Assembly (NCBI GenBank): GCA_021813445.1
Contig: JAKAKP010000090.1
Span: 30,317 to 94,316, forward strand
From: Deltaproteobacteria bacterium
GTDB lineage: Bacteria; Desulfobacterota; Desulfobaccia; Desulfobaccales; 0-14-0-80-60-11
Reading direction: 5' to 3'
DNA length: 64,000 bases
In this document: piece by piece, positions 51,198 to 60,771 of the stretch
How positions within the stretch are numbered: the stretch's first letter is position 1
Layout: every line of letters begins with the position of its first letter
Translations under genes and position numbers: made by a program
Notes under the pieces: generated by a model
Databases searched by the model: none
What the model was told of the DNA's origin: nothing
Seen by the model: the letters and a program-made list of their open reading frames with translations, nothing else

Positions 51198-52610
51198 GTG
51201 AAGAGGAAGCCTATGGGCCTCGGGGTCTGGATGCTGCTGATTTGCTGGGGGCTGACCGCTACTGCCTCGGGAGCCTGGGCCAATGACCAGTCTCATGAAC
51301 GCGGGCCGCTGGTGCTGGCGAAGAAGTTTAATAAGTGGCGTCCCAAGAAAGCCAGGAAACCCAGTTATGACCCAGAGACGGTGACGGTCCCGCAGTCGAA
51401 GCCGGTGGCGGTGGAGGACCCCGAATCCTTTTTGTCCCGGGCCCGGGAGCAGGAAAAGCAGGGCGATATCGTTTTGTGTCTGCAGACCCTGAGCAAATTC
51501 ATCAACGTGTACCCCTGCCACCCGGAGCGCGCGGCCGCTCTTTTCCGCATGGCCCGGCTCGCCCAGAAGAACCGGCAACAGGACCGGGCCTTGAATACCT
51601 ATGCCCTGGCGGCTTCCCTTTATCCCCAGGACCCCATGGCCGCAGAAGCCAGATGGCAGGCGAATACCCTGGGGTTCTACCAGGATCTGAAGGAATCTGA
51701 CCCCCTGGCCACTTTCAAGAGTTATTTGCAGAAAAATGCCACCTTGACCGGCAGCGTGGACGCCGCGAAACTCCAGGAGCCTCTGCTCCGGGGCTGGCAG
51801 GAAGTGGAACGGGCCGTGCGCAAGAAATCCCCCTGCCCGGTGAACTTGGTGGAAGAGGTCTTGGACCTCTGGGAACTCCAGCCCCAGGGGACCCAGCCCC
51901 CGGAAGCCGCCCTGTTGATCGGCGAGTTGTTGCAGGAGAAAGGCCTTTACTGTGAGGCCCGGGGGTATCTGCAGCAGGCCCGGGATCAAGGATCGGCGGC
52001 AGTGCGCACCCAGGCTCTGGTAGGGTTGCTGGAAGCGAGTTGGAACACCCGGGACCTGTATGATTTTGCCGTCACCTGGATGCAGTGGCGGCGGAACCAG
52101 GGAGAGGTCACCCCGGTGATCCAAGCCAGATTAGAGAAACTGCCTCTGCCCCAAGGATTTTTCTCCGGAGATTCCGGAAAGGATGAAGGGAAAAAGCCGG
52201 ATGAAGACCCCGTGGCGGTGCTGCTAAACTGGTGGAGCGGCAAGTCCTTGGATCCTTCCCGGTTGCCGGCCCTGATCCAGTGCCTGGGACATTTCCTGCG
52301 CCGTCCCCTGCCCGGGGCCATGAAGGAGAGATTGGAACAGCAACTGGCCCAACTGCAGTGGTCCCAGGGGGATTACGCCCAGGCGACCAAGATTTATAAA
52401 GAATTGCTTGCCGCCCACCGCCAAAATGAGAACTCCGAGTTTTATCAGGATCGCCTGGCTCTCAGCCAATTGCAAGAGAAGCATCAAGAAGCCGCCGCGG
52501 AGCTCTTCCAAGGGATGGGCCAGGCAAAAGATCATCTTTGGCAACTCTTATCACGCACCAGGCTTGCGGATTTAGAACTGGCACGCATGCAGATGGAGCC
52601 CGTCCAATGA
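51198..52610 (+). CDS. exported TPR-like repeat protein
   Basis: About 470 residues from a GTG with CAGGAG 8 bases upstream; an ATG at 51213 is possible. A signal peptide (residues 6-30, ending SGAWANDQ) is followed by a helical repeat protein. TPR-like pairs are visible: AREQEKQGDIVLCLQTLSKFINVYPCHPERAAALFRMARLAQ and AALLIGELLQEKGLYCEARGYLQQARDQG. It probably acts in the periplasm as a scaffold. The stop overlaps the next start (ATGA), so it is coupled to the second activator gene. Confidence 0.7.
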   Translation: MKRKPMGLGVWMLLICWGLTATASGAWANDQSHERGPLVLAKKFNKWRPKKARKPSYDPETVTVPQSKPVAVEDPESFLSRAREQEKQGDIVLCLQTLSKFINVYPCHPERAAALFRMARLAQKNRQQDRALNTYALAASLYPQDPMAAEARWQANTLGFYQDLKESDPLATFKSYLQKNATLTGSVDAAKLQEPLLRGWQEVERAVRKKSPCPVNLVEEVLDLWELQPQGTQPPEAALLIGELLQEKGLYCEARGYLQQARDQGSAAVRTQALVGLLEASWNTRDLYDFAVTWMQWRRNQGEVTPVIQARLEKLPLPQGFFSGDSGKDEGKKPDEDPVAVLLNWWSGKSLDPSRLPALIQCLGHFLRRPLPGAMKERLEQQLAQLQWSQGDYAQATKIYKELLAAHRQNENSEFYQDRLALSQLQEKHQEAAAELFQGMGQAKDHLWQLLSRTRLADLELARMQMEPVQ

Positions 52611-54031
52611 TTATTCCCGAGGACAAGCACATGGAAAAGAAGGCTATTCTGGTGATCGACGCCGACCCCCGTTGGGAGGAGTTCCGGCTGCGATTGCAAA
52701 AGTCCTTGGCGGTGGAACTGATCCAGGTCGCCAACGAAAACCGGGGCAGGGACTTGTTCCTGCAACAGAAGCATTTATTTCTGTTGGTGGCCCTGAGCGA
52801 AACCCTGCCGGCGCCGGCCATCACCGGCCTCATTGCGGAATTTAAGCAAGAGGAGCCCTATCTGCCGGTCTTCATCGTCTCGCCCAGGCCGACAGTGGAA
52901 GGCGCGGTGGCGGCCATGCGCCGGGGCGCCCAGGATTATCTGCCTTCCCCCATGAGTTGGGAAAAGCTGAAGGAGCTCCTATCTCCCCATCTGCGTAATG
53001 GCCGCGAACCCTGGCGAGGGGGCTCCGGGGCCAAAAGCGAGGAAGAATCCAAGATCCGGCCCATCATTACCCAAGACCCGGTCATGCTGCAACTGCTGCG
53101 GATGGCGGATACCGTGGCTCCCACCCAGGCCACGGTGCTGCTCCAGGGGGAATCAGGCACCGGCAAGGAGATTATGGCCCGCTATATACACAGCAAAAGC
53201 GACCGCGCACAGGGTCCCTTTATCGCGGTCAATTGTGCCTCTCTCCCGGAAGGCCTGCTGGAGAGCGAACTTTTCGGCCACGAAAAAGGGGCTTTCACCG
53301 GCGCGGTCATGCGCAAGCTGGGGAAATTCGAGCTGGCCCAAAACGGCACCCTGCTTCTGGACGAGATCAGTGAAATGCATCTCCATCTCCAGGCCAAGCT
53401 GCTGCGGGTGCTCCAGGAAAACGAAATCGACCGGGTGGGGGGACGCCACCCCGTGCCCATTAATGTGCGGGTAATCGCCACCACCAACCAAAAATTGCAG
53501 GACGCCATCCAGAACAGCCGCTTCCGGGAAGACCTGTTCTACCGGCTCAACGTCATTGCCTTTAATCTGCCGGCCTTGCGGGCCCGCCGGAGCGATATCG
53601 CCTTGCTGGCGGAGTATTTCCTGCGCCGCTACGCCAAATTGTTCAACAAAGGCGCGGTTAAGTTCAGCAGCCAGGCCCTGGCGGCCCTGGAAAACGCGTC
53701 CTGGCCGGGTAATGTCCGGGAGCTGGAAAACGCGGTAGCCCGGGGGGTGCTGCTGGCTCAGGGCCACCAGATTCAGCCCCGGGATATCCTGGCGGACGCG
53801 CAGGTGGAGACGCCGGCGGCCACTACCGCGGCCCCGATCAAACTGGATAAGCCAGTAACCTTAAGGGAAATGGAGCAGAGCCTGATCTTTCAAGCCCTGG
53901 ATGAAACCGCGGGCAACCGCACCCATGCCGCCAAGCTCTTGGGCATCAGCGTGCGGACCCTGCGCAATAAATTGCACGAGTACCGTGCTGAACCTTTTCC
54001 CAGGTCCAGTCATAGTTCCCAGGTGGCTTGA
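52607..54031 (+). CDS. sigma-54-dependent activator, FleQ/FlrA-like
   Basis: 474 residues from an ATG overlapping the previous stop; an ATG at 52631 also has a fair site. The N-terminal domain looks like a receiver (ILVIDADPRWEEF ... VSPRPTVEGAVAAMRRGAQDYLPSP) but lacks the usual phospho-acceptor Asp, as in FleQ-type regulators. The AAA+ domain is complete: GESGTGKE, GAFTGA near residue 228, LLLDEISEM and RFREDLFYRLNV. The C-terminus has a Fis-type helix-turn-helix (NRTHAAKLLGISVRTLRNKL). It sits directly before the flgB operon. The atypical receiver suggests control by ligand or partner rather than phosphorylation. Confidence 0.88.
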   Translation: MIIPEDKHMEKKAILVIDADPRWEEFRLRLQKSLAVELIQVANENRGRDLFLQQKHLFLLVALSETLPAPAITGLIAEFKQEEPYLPVFIVSPRPTVEGAVAAMRRGAQDYLPSPMSWEKLKELLSPHLRNGREPWRGGSGAKSEEESKIRPIITQDPVMLQLLRMADTVAPTQATVLLQGESGTGKEIMARYIHSKSDRAQGPFIAVNCASLPEGLLESELFGHEKGAFTGAVMRKLGKFELAQNGTLLLDEISEMHLHLQAKLLRVLQENEIDRVGGRHPVPINVRVIATTNQKLQDAIQNSRFREDLFYRLNVIAFNLPALRARRSDIALLAEYFLRRYAKLFNKGAVKFSSQALAALENASWPGNVRELENAVARGVLLAQGHQIQPRDILADAQVETPAATTAAPIKLDKPVTLREMEQSLIFQALDETAGNRTHAAKLLGISVRTLRNKLHEYRAEPFPRSSHSSQVA

Positions 54032-54036
54032 AAAAA

Positions 54037-54215
54037 AGTTCCAAGTTCCGAGTTCAAAGTTCAAAGTTGGGGGATGAGGGCTGCAGGTGAAAGGGCACGT
54101 AAAAAATGAAACCGTTTCTTCAGAGATAAATGGGCAGATGGGCCCTGCCCACTTTATGGAAAAAACCGAAGTCCTTATCTTAACTTTGAACCTTGAACTT
54201 TGAACCTTGAACTAA
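54037..54215. repeat. inverted heptamer repeat before flgB
   Basis: Left arm GTTCCAA-GTTCCGA-GTTCAAA-GTTCAAA (54038-54068), right arm of CTTTGAA/CCTTGAA units (54180-54215). The unit is the same as at 32229-32355. Between the arms a TGGGCAG...CTGCCCA palindrome lies near 54130-54155. I found no convincing sigma-54 promoter in this spacer. Confidence 0.8.
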
Positions 54216-54263
54216 GTATGTATGGCGGCTCCCCCAGGACGGTCCGCCGGAGGGAAAGAAAAA

Positions 54264-54659
54264 ATGTCTTCTTGGGGAATTTTTTCTACCGGGGCCATGC
54301 GCCTGCTGGAAAAAACGCTGGACTGGCGGGTGCAAAATCAGCAAGTCATCGCCGGCAATATCGCCAACCTGGACACCCCCGATTATACCCGGAAAGAGAT
54401 GGACTTCGATAATATCCTGAGCAACTACACCCGGGGCAATCTCCAGGCAGTAACCCTGACCACCACCGAGCCGGGGCATCTCGGCGGCGGCAATCCGGAC
54501 GCCGCGCCGGTGCAGGACACCGGTACGGATGTGGACCTGGACCAGGAAATCGTGCGTATGTCAGAAAACCAACTGGGTTACCAGGCTTCCGTGCAGATGC
54601 TGATTAAGAAATTAAGCGATCTGCAGGCGGTAATTTCCGGAAGCGGCGGAGGTTCATAA
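54264..54659 (+). CDS. flgB: flagellar proximal rod protein FlgB
   Basis: 131 residues from the ATG with GGAGGG 9 bases upstream. The rod-protein N-terminal motif is VQNQQVIAGNIANLDTPDYTRKEMDF, and the C-terminal heptad-like part is VRMSENQLGYQASVQMLIKKL. FlgB is the most membrane-near rod subunit. It opens the flgB-flgC-fliEFGHIJ operon and its stop overlaps flgC by one base. Confidence 0.95.
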   Translation: MSSWGIFSTGAMRLLEKTLDWRVQNQQVIAGNIANLDTPDYTRKEMDFDNILSNYTRGNLQAVTLTTTEPGHLGGGNPDAAPVQDTGTDVDLDQEIVRMSENQLGYQASVQMLIKKLSDLQAVISGSGGGS

Positions 54660-55078
54660 TGAGCATGTTCAAAGCCATGGATTTGAGCGCTTCCGGGCTA
54701 ACCGCCCAAAGGCAGCGCCTGGACGTCATTGCTGAGAATTTGGCTAATATTAACACTACCCGCACCGCCCAGGGAGGCCCTTACAAGAAGAAATCCGTGG
54801 TGCTGGAGGCCACTCCCCAGGACGATTTCGACAGTTACCTGGGAAGTCCGGAACAGGTGGAGGTGGTGCGGGTCACCTCGGACCCCAAGGCCGTCAGGCC
54901 GGAGCTTGATCCCGGACATCCGGATGCGGACAAGAACGGCATGGTCCTCTATCCCGATATCAATCCGGTAACGGAATTGGTCCACCTGATGCTGGCCAGC
55001 CGGGCGTATGAAGCCAACATATCGGTGCTGCGCACCGGCAAGGCCATGGCCCAGAAGGCTCTAGACATAGTCAAGTAG
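54659..55078 (+). CDS. flgC: flagellar proximal rod protein FlgC
   Basis: 139 residues. SASGLTAQRQRLDVIAENLANINTTRTAQGGPYKKK is the rod signature and the C-terminus NPVTELVHLMLASRAYEANISVL is the family motif. It stacks on FlgB in the rod. It is followed by fliE after 53 bases. Confidence 0.96.
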   Translation: MSMFKAMDLSASGLTAQRQRLDVIAENLANINTTRTAQGGPYKKKSVVLEATPQDDFDSYLGSPEQVEVVRVTSDPKAVRPELDPGHPDADKNGMVLYPDINPVTELVHLMLASRAYEANISVLRTGKAMAQKALDIVK

Positions 55079-55131
55079 GCCGTTTACGAAAATCTTTTCC
55101 GCCTTTCCGGCGCCGTAAAGGATAATCTAAA

Positions 55132-55425
55132 ATGAAAGTCATGGCCCCAAGTCCCAATCTTCTCCCCCCCGAGGGAGTCAATGGTCTGGCGCAGCCGGCG
55201 GCATCAGGGCAGGATTTCCAAAGCCTGCTGGGCCAGATGGTGAATGAGGTTCAAAAGCTGCATCAGGACAGCGACCAGAAGGTCACCGGCACCCTGATGG
55301 GCAAAGAAGAAATTCATGAAGCCATGCTCGCCCTGGAAAAGGCGAGCCTGGGCCTCAAACTGATATTACAGGTGCGCAATAAGCTGATTGATGCTTATAC
55401 GGAGTTGAGCCGCATGAGTATGTAG
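55132..55425 (+). CDS. fliE: flagellar hook-basal body protein FliE
   Basis: 97 residues. FQSLLGQMVNEVQKLHQDSDQKV and the C-terminal ALEKASLGLKLILQVRNKLIDAYTELSRM are typical; FliE joins the rod to the MS-ring. It is preceded by AAAGGA and lies 38 bases before fliF. Confidence 0.94.
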   Translation: MKVMAPSPNLLPPEGVNGLAQPAASGQDFQSLLGQMVNEVQKLHQDSDQKVTGTLMGKEEIHEAMLALEKASLGLKLILQVRNKLIDAYTELSRMSM

Positions 55426-55463
55426 GGCGGGTGAGCCATTATTAGTCTTTTGCGGGGGAATGG

Positions 55464-57143
55464 ATGGACGCGCTGAGAAGGTTCCTGCTGGAGTTGACCC
55501 AAAAGTATCAGGCCCTGCCGGCCATGCAGCGGTTGGTGGTGGTGGCCGTGATGGCCGCCAGCCTTCTGGCGGTGGGGTTCTGGGGATTTCTGGGCGGCGG
55601 CTCTGATTACGGGGTCCTATTTTCCAACCTGGCCCAAGATGACGCCGCGGCCATAGTCAGCAAACTCAAAAGCAAAAAAGTCAGTTACCGGTTGGAGGCG
55701 GGGGGCAGCACCATCCTGGTGCCCCGGGCCAATGTCTATGAGATGCGGTTGGTTATGGCCGGTGAAGGAATGCCCAAGGGCGGCGGCGTGGGCTTTGAGA
55801 TCTTCGACCGCCAGGGCTTGGGCACCACCGATTTTGTGCAACGCCTCAATTACCAGCGGGCCCTGCAGGGGGAGTTGGCCCGCACTATTTGCGGCATGCC
55901 GGAAGTGGCGGAAGCCAGGGTGCACATCGTCACCCCCAAGGAATCCCTCTTCGTAGAGGAACAAAGGAAGGCCACCGCGGCCGTGGCGGTGAAGCTCAGG
56001 CCGGGGCGCAGTCTGAGTCCGGCCCAGATCGACGGCATCGTTAACCTGGTGTCCAGCGCCGTGCCCGACCTCCATGCCAATGAGGTGACGGTGGTGGACT
56101 TGAACGGCCGTATCCTTAGCAAACCCCAAGACCCCCTTACTCCCGGAGGTCTGTCCACTACCCAGATGACCTTCCAGCGCCAGGCGGAAGAAAGCCTGGA
56201 GCGCAAAGTGCAATCCTTGTTCGACCAGATTCTGGGCCCCAGAAAATCCATCGTCAGGGTTTCCGCGGATATGGATTTTCAGAAGATAGATACCCGGGAA
56301 GAAACCTTTACGCCCAATAAAGACTTGATCCGCAGCGAACAAAAGACCATGGAGCGCAGCACCCGGGCCACGGAATCCTCAGGCAACCCGGATGCCAACA
56401 CAGATTTGAGCAAAGGAACCATCAACGCACCTCCGCCGGGGAAAGGACCGCCGCCGCTGACGCCGCCCGTAGGCTTACCAGCCGCCGCCCCCAATAAGAC
56501 TACGGGCAGCGAGCGCCAGAGCGAACTGCGCAATTACGAAATCAACCGGACGCTGCGCCAAGTAGTGGACCAGCCCGGCAAGATCAAGCGGTTGTCAGTG
56601 GCGGTGGTGGTGGACGGCGTCTATAAGGGCAAGGGGCATACCTTCAGCCCCCGGACCCCGGAGGAGATGCGCCAGTTTGCCAGCCTGGCCAAAAAGGCCA
56701 TCGGCTTCTCGATGGATCGAGGCGACCAGTTTGAGATCACCTCTGCACCCCTGGCGCAGCAGGCTCCAGAAGGGGTGGTGGCGGTGGGTTCAGGCGGCAA
56801 TTGGAAAGACACGGTCATGGATTCGCTGAAGATCGGCATCCTGGTCCTGCTTGCCCTGGGGGTGCTCATGTTCCTGTTGAAAAAACGGCCCGCGCCCGCA
56901 CGTCGCCCCCTCCTGGAAGGCCCGTCAGTTCCTGGCGGTGCGGCTGCTTATGAAAGACAGGCCGCCCTGTCCGGGGGAGGGGAGATGAGCTTGCCGCTGC
57001 CCCAGGGCCAGCTCCCGGGCCAGGCCGCCCCTCCCCCGATCTTGCCTGATGCGGTGGATGGGAAAGAAAAGATTGTGCAACTGATTAATACCTATCCGGA
57101 CCGGGCGGTGGAAGTCCTGCGCCTGTGGCTCCACGAAAAATAA
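55464..57143 (+). CDS. fliF: flagellar MS-ring protein FliF
   Basis: 559 residues. A first membrane helix is at about 25-45 (VVVAVMAASLLAVGFWGF), the ring-building domains follow (LEAGGSTILVPRANVYEMRLVMAGEGMPKGGGVGFEIFD), and a second helix is near 455-475 (LKIGILVLLALGVLMFLL). The C-terminal tail EKIVQLINTYPDRAVEVLRLWLHEK binds FliG. A GGGGG-type site precedes the ATG. It forms the MS-ring in the inner membrane. Confidence 0.97.
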   Translation: MDALRRFLLELTQKYQALPAMQRLVVVAVMAASLLAVGFWGFLGGGSDYGVLFSNLAQDDAAAIVSKLKSKKVSYRLEAGGSTILVPRANVYEMRLVMAGEGMPKGGGVGFEIFDRQGLGTTDFVQRLNYQRALQGELARTICGMPEVAEARVHIVTPKESLFVEEQRKATAAVAVKLRPGRSLSPAQIDGIVNLVSSAVPDLHANEVTVVDLNGRILSKPQDPLTPGGLSTTQMTFQRQAEESLERKVQSLFDQILGPRKSIVRVSADMDFQKIDTREETFTPNKDLIRSEQKTMERSTRATESSGNPDANTDLSKGTINAPPPGKGPPPLTPPVGLPAAAPNKTTGSERQSELRNYEINRTLRQVVDQPGKIKRLSVAVVVDGVYKGKGHTFSPRTPEEMRQFASLAKKAIGFSMDRGDQFEITSAPLAQQAPEGVVAVGSGGNWKDTVMDSLKIGILVLLALGVLMFLLKKRPAPARRPLLEGPSVPGGAAAYERQAALSGGGEMSLPLPQGQLPGQAAPPPILPDAVDGKEKIVQLINTYPDRAVEVLRLWLHEK

Positions 57144-57176
57144 TGCGGGAATTTTAACCCAAGGGAAAAGGGAATC

Positions 57177-58193
57177 ATGGCTCTGAAACCGGAAAGGCTA
57201 AGTGGCGCTGACAAGGCAGCCTTGCTGCTTCTCAGCCTGGGGGAAACCAACGCCGGCGAAATCCTGAAGCGCCTGGATGACAAGGAAGTACAGATTCTGG
57301 GAAAAAGGATTTCCACCCTGGATGTGGTGCCCACCAAGCAATTGGCTGCCATTCTGGATGAGTTCTACCGGATGATGGAGGCCCCTGAGGCCCTGGTGGT
57401 GCGAGGCGACCAATTTTTCAAGAACACCATCTCCCGCACCATGGACATGAAGCGCCAGCAGGATTTGATCGATAACTTGGACCTGGACACCAGTCCGGAG
57501 TTTTTCCAAAAGATCAAAAAGTTGGATTCCCGCACCGTGGCCAGCTACCTGCGCAATGAACACCCGCAGACCGTGGCCCTGGTCCTGGCCCATTTGGAAA
57601 GGCCCCAGGCCGGCGCAGTCCTCTCCCAATTTCCGGAAAACCTGCAGATGGAGGTGGTGCGGCGCATTGCCAACCTGGATCAGGTATCACCCGCGATTAT
57701 TGAAGAAATTGATAACGCTTTGAAAGACGAGATTTCTCTGGTGGAAGAGGTGGGAGGCCGGGCCATCGGCGGGGCCCAGTCGGTGGCGGAAATCCTCAAC
57801 CAGATGGAGAGGTCGGTGGAAACCAATATTCTCAAGCGGCTGGAAGAAGAGGATTACGAAGCGCTGGCCGAAGATATCCGCCGCTTTATGTTTACCTTCG
57901 AAGACCTCCTGGGGGTGGAGGACCGGGGCATCATGTCTCTGCTGAAAGAGGTCAATACCCAAGAATTGGCCATGGCCCTCAAGGCTGCTTCCGAGGACCT
58001 CAAAGAGAAGTTCTTCAGGAATATGTCCACCAGGGCGGCGGAGATGCTCCGGGAAGAGTTGGAAATTATGGGGCCGGCCAGGCTCAGGGATGTGGAAGCC
58101 GCACAGCAGAAAATCATTCAGACGGCCAAGCGTTTGGAGGCCGAAGGCCAGATGGTCCTAGCTGGCAAAGGTAGCGAAGATGTCTTTATTTAA
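57177..58193 (+). CDS. fliG: flagellar motor switch protein FliG
   Basis: 338 residues, full length. N-domain LSGADKAALLLLSLGETNAGEILKRLDDKEV, middle domain with the EHPQ motif (YLRNEHPQTVALVLAHLE), and C-domain with the charged torque helix (MFTFEDLLGVEDRGIMSLLKEV). FliG binds FliF and meets the stator to make torque. Its end overlaps fliH by 14 bases. Confidence 0.97.
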   Translation: MALKPERLSGADKAALLLLSLGETNAGEILKRLDDKEVQILGKRISTLDVVPTKQLAAILDEFYRMMEAPEALVVRGDQFFKNTISRTMDMKRQQDLIDNLDLDTSPEFFQKIKKLDSRTVASYLRNEHPQTVALVLAHLERPQAGAVLSQFPENLQMEVVRRIANLDQVSPAIIEEIDNALKDEISLVEEVGGRAIGGAQSVAEILNQMERSVETNILKRLEEEDYEALAEDIRRFMFTFEDLLGVEDRGIMSLLKEVNTQELAMALKAASEDLKEKFFRNMSTRAAEMLREELEIMGPARLRDVEAAQQKIIQTAKRLEAEGQMVLAGKGSEDVFI

Positions 58194-58875
58194 AGAATTC
58201 GAAGTAGAGGTGGAGGAGTTTAATTTCCCGGGGATGGAAAAGGCTGAAGACATCGACCAGGTCCGGGAATACCGCTTTCAACCTCTGTCCTACGTGGAAA
58301 CCGACCCGGCATTGCTGGCAGAAGCCAGGGGTATCCTCAAGGAGGCCCGGGATAAGGCGCAATACCTTGAGCGGCAAGCCTACGAAGAGGGTTTCCAGCA
58401 AGGGCAGAAAGATGGCCGGGAAGTGGGACAGCGGTCCATGGAGCAGTTGGTGCAGCAGTTTCAGGATCTGGTGAACGCCTTGATCCGGGATCGGGAAGAG
58501 CTCTACCGGCAGCGGGAGCAGGATCTGGTTAACCTGGTGCTCCTTATCAGCCGCAAGATCGTGGTCCGTGAGCTCAAAATCCAGCCGGAGGCTATTCTGG
58601 AAATAGTGACCGCAGGTTTCCAGCTCTTGACGGATACGGAAGACATCAAACTGCATATTAACCCCCAGGACTATGAGCTTTTGCAATGGGCCCCCCAGGA
58701 TGAGTGGCCCCCGGGAGTGGAGATGGTGCAGGACGGCACCATCAGCGCCGGGGGATTCCTGATGAAGACCGGAACCGGAGAGATTGACGGCACCGTGAAA
58801 AACCGCTGGGCCATGGTGGCGCAGCTGGTGCAAGATATGCTGCAGGCGGGCAATGGCCAGGAAAAAGCGGATTGA
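58180..58875 (+). CDS. fliH: flagellar export ATPase regulator FliH
   Basis: 231 residues. A helical N-terminal part has the glycine/Ala-spaced heptads YEEGFQQGQKDGREVGQRSMEQLVQQF, and the C-terminal domain has VLLISRKIVVRELKIQPEAI and LHINPQDYELL. FliH dimers bind FliI and link it to the C-ring. Its end overlaps fliI by 23 bases. Confidence 0.93.
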   Translation: MSLFKEFEVEVEEFNFPGMEKAEDIDQVREYRFQPLSYVETDPALLAEARGILKEARDKAQYLERQAYEEGFQQGQKDGREVGQRSMEQLVQQFQDLVNALIRDREELYRQREQDLVNLVLLISRKIVVRELKIQPEAILEIVTAGFQLLTDTEDIKLHINPQDYELLQWAPQDEWPPGVEMVQDGTISAGGFLMKTGTGEIDGTVKNRWAMVAQLVQDMLQAGNGQEKAD

Positions 58876-60181
58876 TTGGGAGCGCCTGGAGGGGTCCCTG
58901 ACGGAGTTGGACCCCTATTCCCTCACCGGCCGGGTGCAAGAGATGGTGGGCCTGGTGATCAGCAGCCGGGGCCCCCAAAGCGCGGTGGGCGGGGTCTGCC
59001 AAGTGCATATGACCCCCTCCGAGCCCCCCATCCTGGCCGAAGTGGTGGGCTTCCGCCGCCATGAGGTGCTCCTCATGCCTTACGGCGAGGTGCGGGGCAT
59101 CCGCCCCAAATCCCGGGTGGTGCTCACGGACCGCCAGGCCATGGTACCGGTGGGGCAGGGTTTGCTAGGCCGGGTGATCGACGGGCTGGGGAAACCCCTG
59201 GACGGCAAAGGCCCCCTGGGTCTGGATACGACCTATCCCCTTTACAGCTCGCAGTTGAACCCCTGCGCCCGCCAGCCCATCTCCGAACCCGTGGACGTGG
59301 GCATCCGCTCCATCAACGGTCTCCTGACTCTGGGGAAAGGGCAGCGCATCGGCATCTTTGCAGGGTCCGGGGTGGGCAAAAGCACCTTGATGGGCATGAT
59401 CGCCCGCCACACCCGCTCGGATATCAGCGTCATCGGCCTCATCGGGGAGCGGGGCCGGGAGGTCAAGGATTTTATCGAAAAGGATTTGGGCCCCGAGGGT
59501 CTGGCCCGGTCCTGCGTGGTGGCCGCCACTTCCGACAGCCCGCCTTTAGTAAGGCTCCGGGGGGCATACCTGGCCACGGCCATTGCCGAATACTTCCGGG
59601 ATCAGGGGCACGACGTCATTCTGATGCTCGATTCCATCACCCGCTTCTGTATGGCGGGCCGGGAGATCGGGCTGGCCATCGGCGAACCTCCCACCTCCCG
59701 GGGCTATACCCCTTCGGTGTTCACCCAGTTGCCCCGCCTGCTGGAGCGGGCCGGCACCTGCGGCGGCAAGGGCACCATCACCGGCATCTACACCGTCTTG
59801 GTGGAGGGGGACGATCTCATGGAACCCATCGCCGACGCGGTGCGGGCCATCCTGGACGGGCATATCGTCCTCTCCCGGGACCTGGCGGACCGGGGTCATT
59901 ACCCCTGCATCGACATCTTGGGTTCCATCAGCCGGCTCATGCCCCAGGTGACGGTTGAGGAGCACCAGGACAACCGTCAGAAGTTTGTCAGAGTGGTGGC
60001 AGCCTACCGTCGTGCCGAAGATCTAATCAATATCAATGCTTACGTCCGGGGCAGCAATCCCGAGATTGATTACGCTCTGGATAAAAATGACGCGGTCAAC
60101 CGCTACTTGCGCCAGAGGGTGGAAGAAGCGGTCTCCATGGCCCAGGCTCAAGAAGAGCTGGCGGCAATCTTTGCCCCATGA
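58853..60181 (+). CDS. fliI: flagellar export ATPase FliI
   Basis: 442 residues, an F1-beta-like ATPase. Walker A is GSGVGKST at 171-178, Walker B DVILMLDSITRF, and GEPPTSRGYTPSVFTQLPRLLERAG is a family hallmark. FliI forms a hexamer on the cytosolic side of the export gate and helps substrate delivery. It overlaps fliH upstream and fliJ downstream (ATGA). Confidence 0.97.
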   Translation: MARKKRIDWERLEGSLTELDPYSLTGRVQEMVGLVISSRGPQSAVGGVCQVHMTPSEPPILAEVVGFRRHEVLLMPYGEVRGIRPKSRVVLTDRQAMVPVGQGLLGRVIDGLGKPLDGKGPLGLDTTYPLYSSQLNPCARQPISEPVDVGIRSINGLLTLGKGQRIGIFAGSGVGKSTLMGMIARHTRSDISVIGLIGERGREVKDFIEKDLGPEGLARSCVVAATSDSPPLVRLRGAYLATAIAEYFRDQGHDVILMLDSITRFCMAGREIGLAIGEPPTSRGYTPSVFTQLPRLLERAGTCGGKGTITGIYTVLVEGDDLMEPIADAVRAILDGHIVLSRDLADRGHYPCIDILGSISRLMPQVTVEEHQDNRQKFVRVVAAYRRAEDLININAYVRGSNPEIDYALDKNDAVNRYLRQRVEEAVSMAQAQEELAAIFAP

Positions 60182-60627
60182 GCCGCGTCGGCCGCTTCCG
60201 CTTTTCCCTGGAAACGGTCCTCAAGGTCAGGGGGCTGCGGGAAGAACAGGCCAGATGGGAAGTGGCCCAGGCCCAAAAGGAGTTGGAAAAGCTTCGCCAG
60301 GCTCTGGAGCAGACCAGAGATCTGCGCATCCGTTTGGCAGCAGATTTGCAAGGAAAAGAAAGGGAATGGACGCCCCAGGAATTCAGCATCTTAAAAACGT
60401 ACCTGGAGCACTTAAAGACCGCGGTGGAAGGCTTCAAGCATCAGGTTGAGCAACAGAAAGCCGTGGTCCAAATGAAAATGGAAGCCCTGAAACAGCGGTA
60501 TCAGGAAAGGCGCCTCCTGGAGCAGTTGCGGGAAAAACAATTTGCGCAATACCGCCGGGAATTGCTGAAGGTCATGGAAAAAGAGACGGAAGACATCGTC
60601 ATCGGCAGATTTAAAAACAGTTTTTAG
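60178..60627 (+). CDS. fliJ: flagellar export chaperone FliJ
   Basis: 149 residues, nearly all coiled coil (FRFSLETVLKVRGLREEQARWEVAQAQKELEKL at the start). FliJ sits in the FliI ring and couples it to FlhA. The stop codon TAG lies inside the left arm of an AGTTTTT heptamer repeat, so the last residues of the protein are encoded by the repeat. Confidence 0.9.
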   Translation: MSRVGRFRFSLETVLKVRGLREEQARWEVAQAQKELEKLRQALEQTRDLRIRLAADLQGKEREWTPQEFSILKTYLEHLKTAVEGFKHQVEQQKAVVQMKMEALKQRYQERRLLEQLREKQFAQYRRELLKVMEKETEDIVIGRFKNSF

Positions 60628-60756
60628 TTTATAGTTTTCAGTTATTAGTGAAAACCAAATAATATCAGGATGATATGGCGAGCTAACTTGGCGATTAACT
60701 TTTGTTAAGGTTATGTTTTTTTACTAAAAACTAAAAACCAAAAACTGAAAACTGTA
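60617..60756. repeat. inverted heptamer repeat overlapping the fliJ stop
   Basis: Left arm AGTTTTT-AGTTTAT-AGTTTTC-AGTTATT (60619-60649), right arm AAAAACT-AAAAACC-AAAAACT-GAAAACT (60725-60752). The unit matches that at 37743-37877 between infC and rpmI. It separates fliJ from the MotE-like gene. Confidence 0.8.
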
Positions 60757-60771
60757 GTAAAGGAGACGGAC

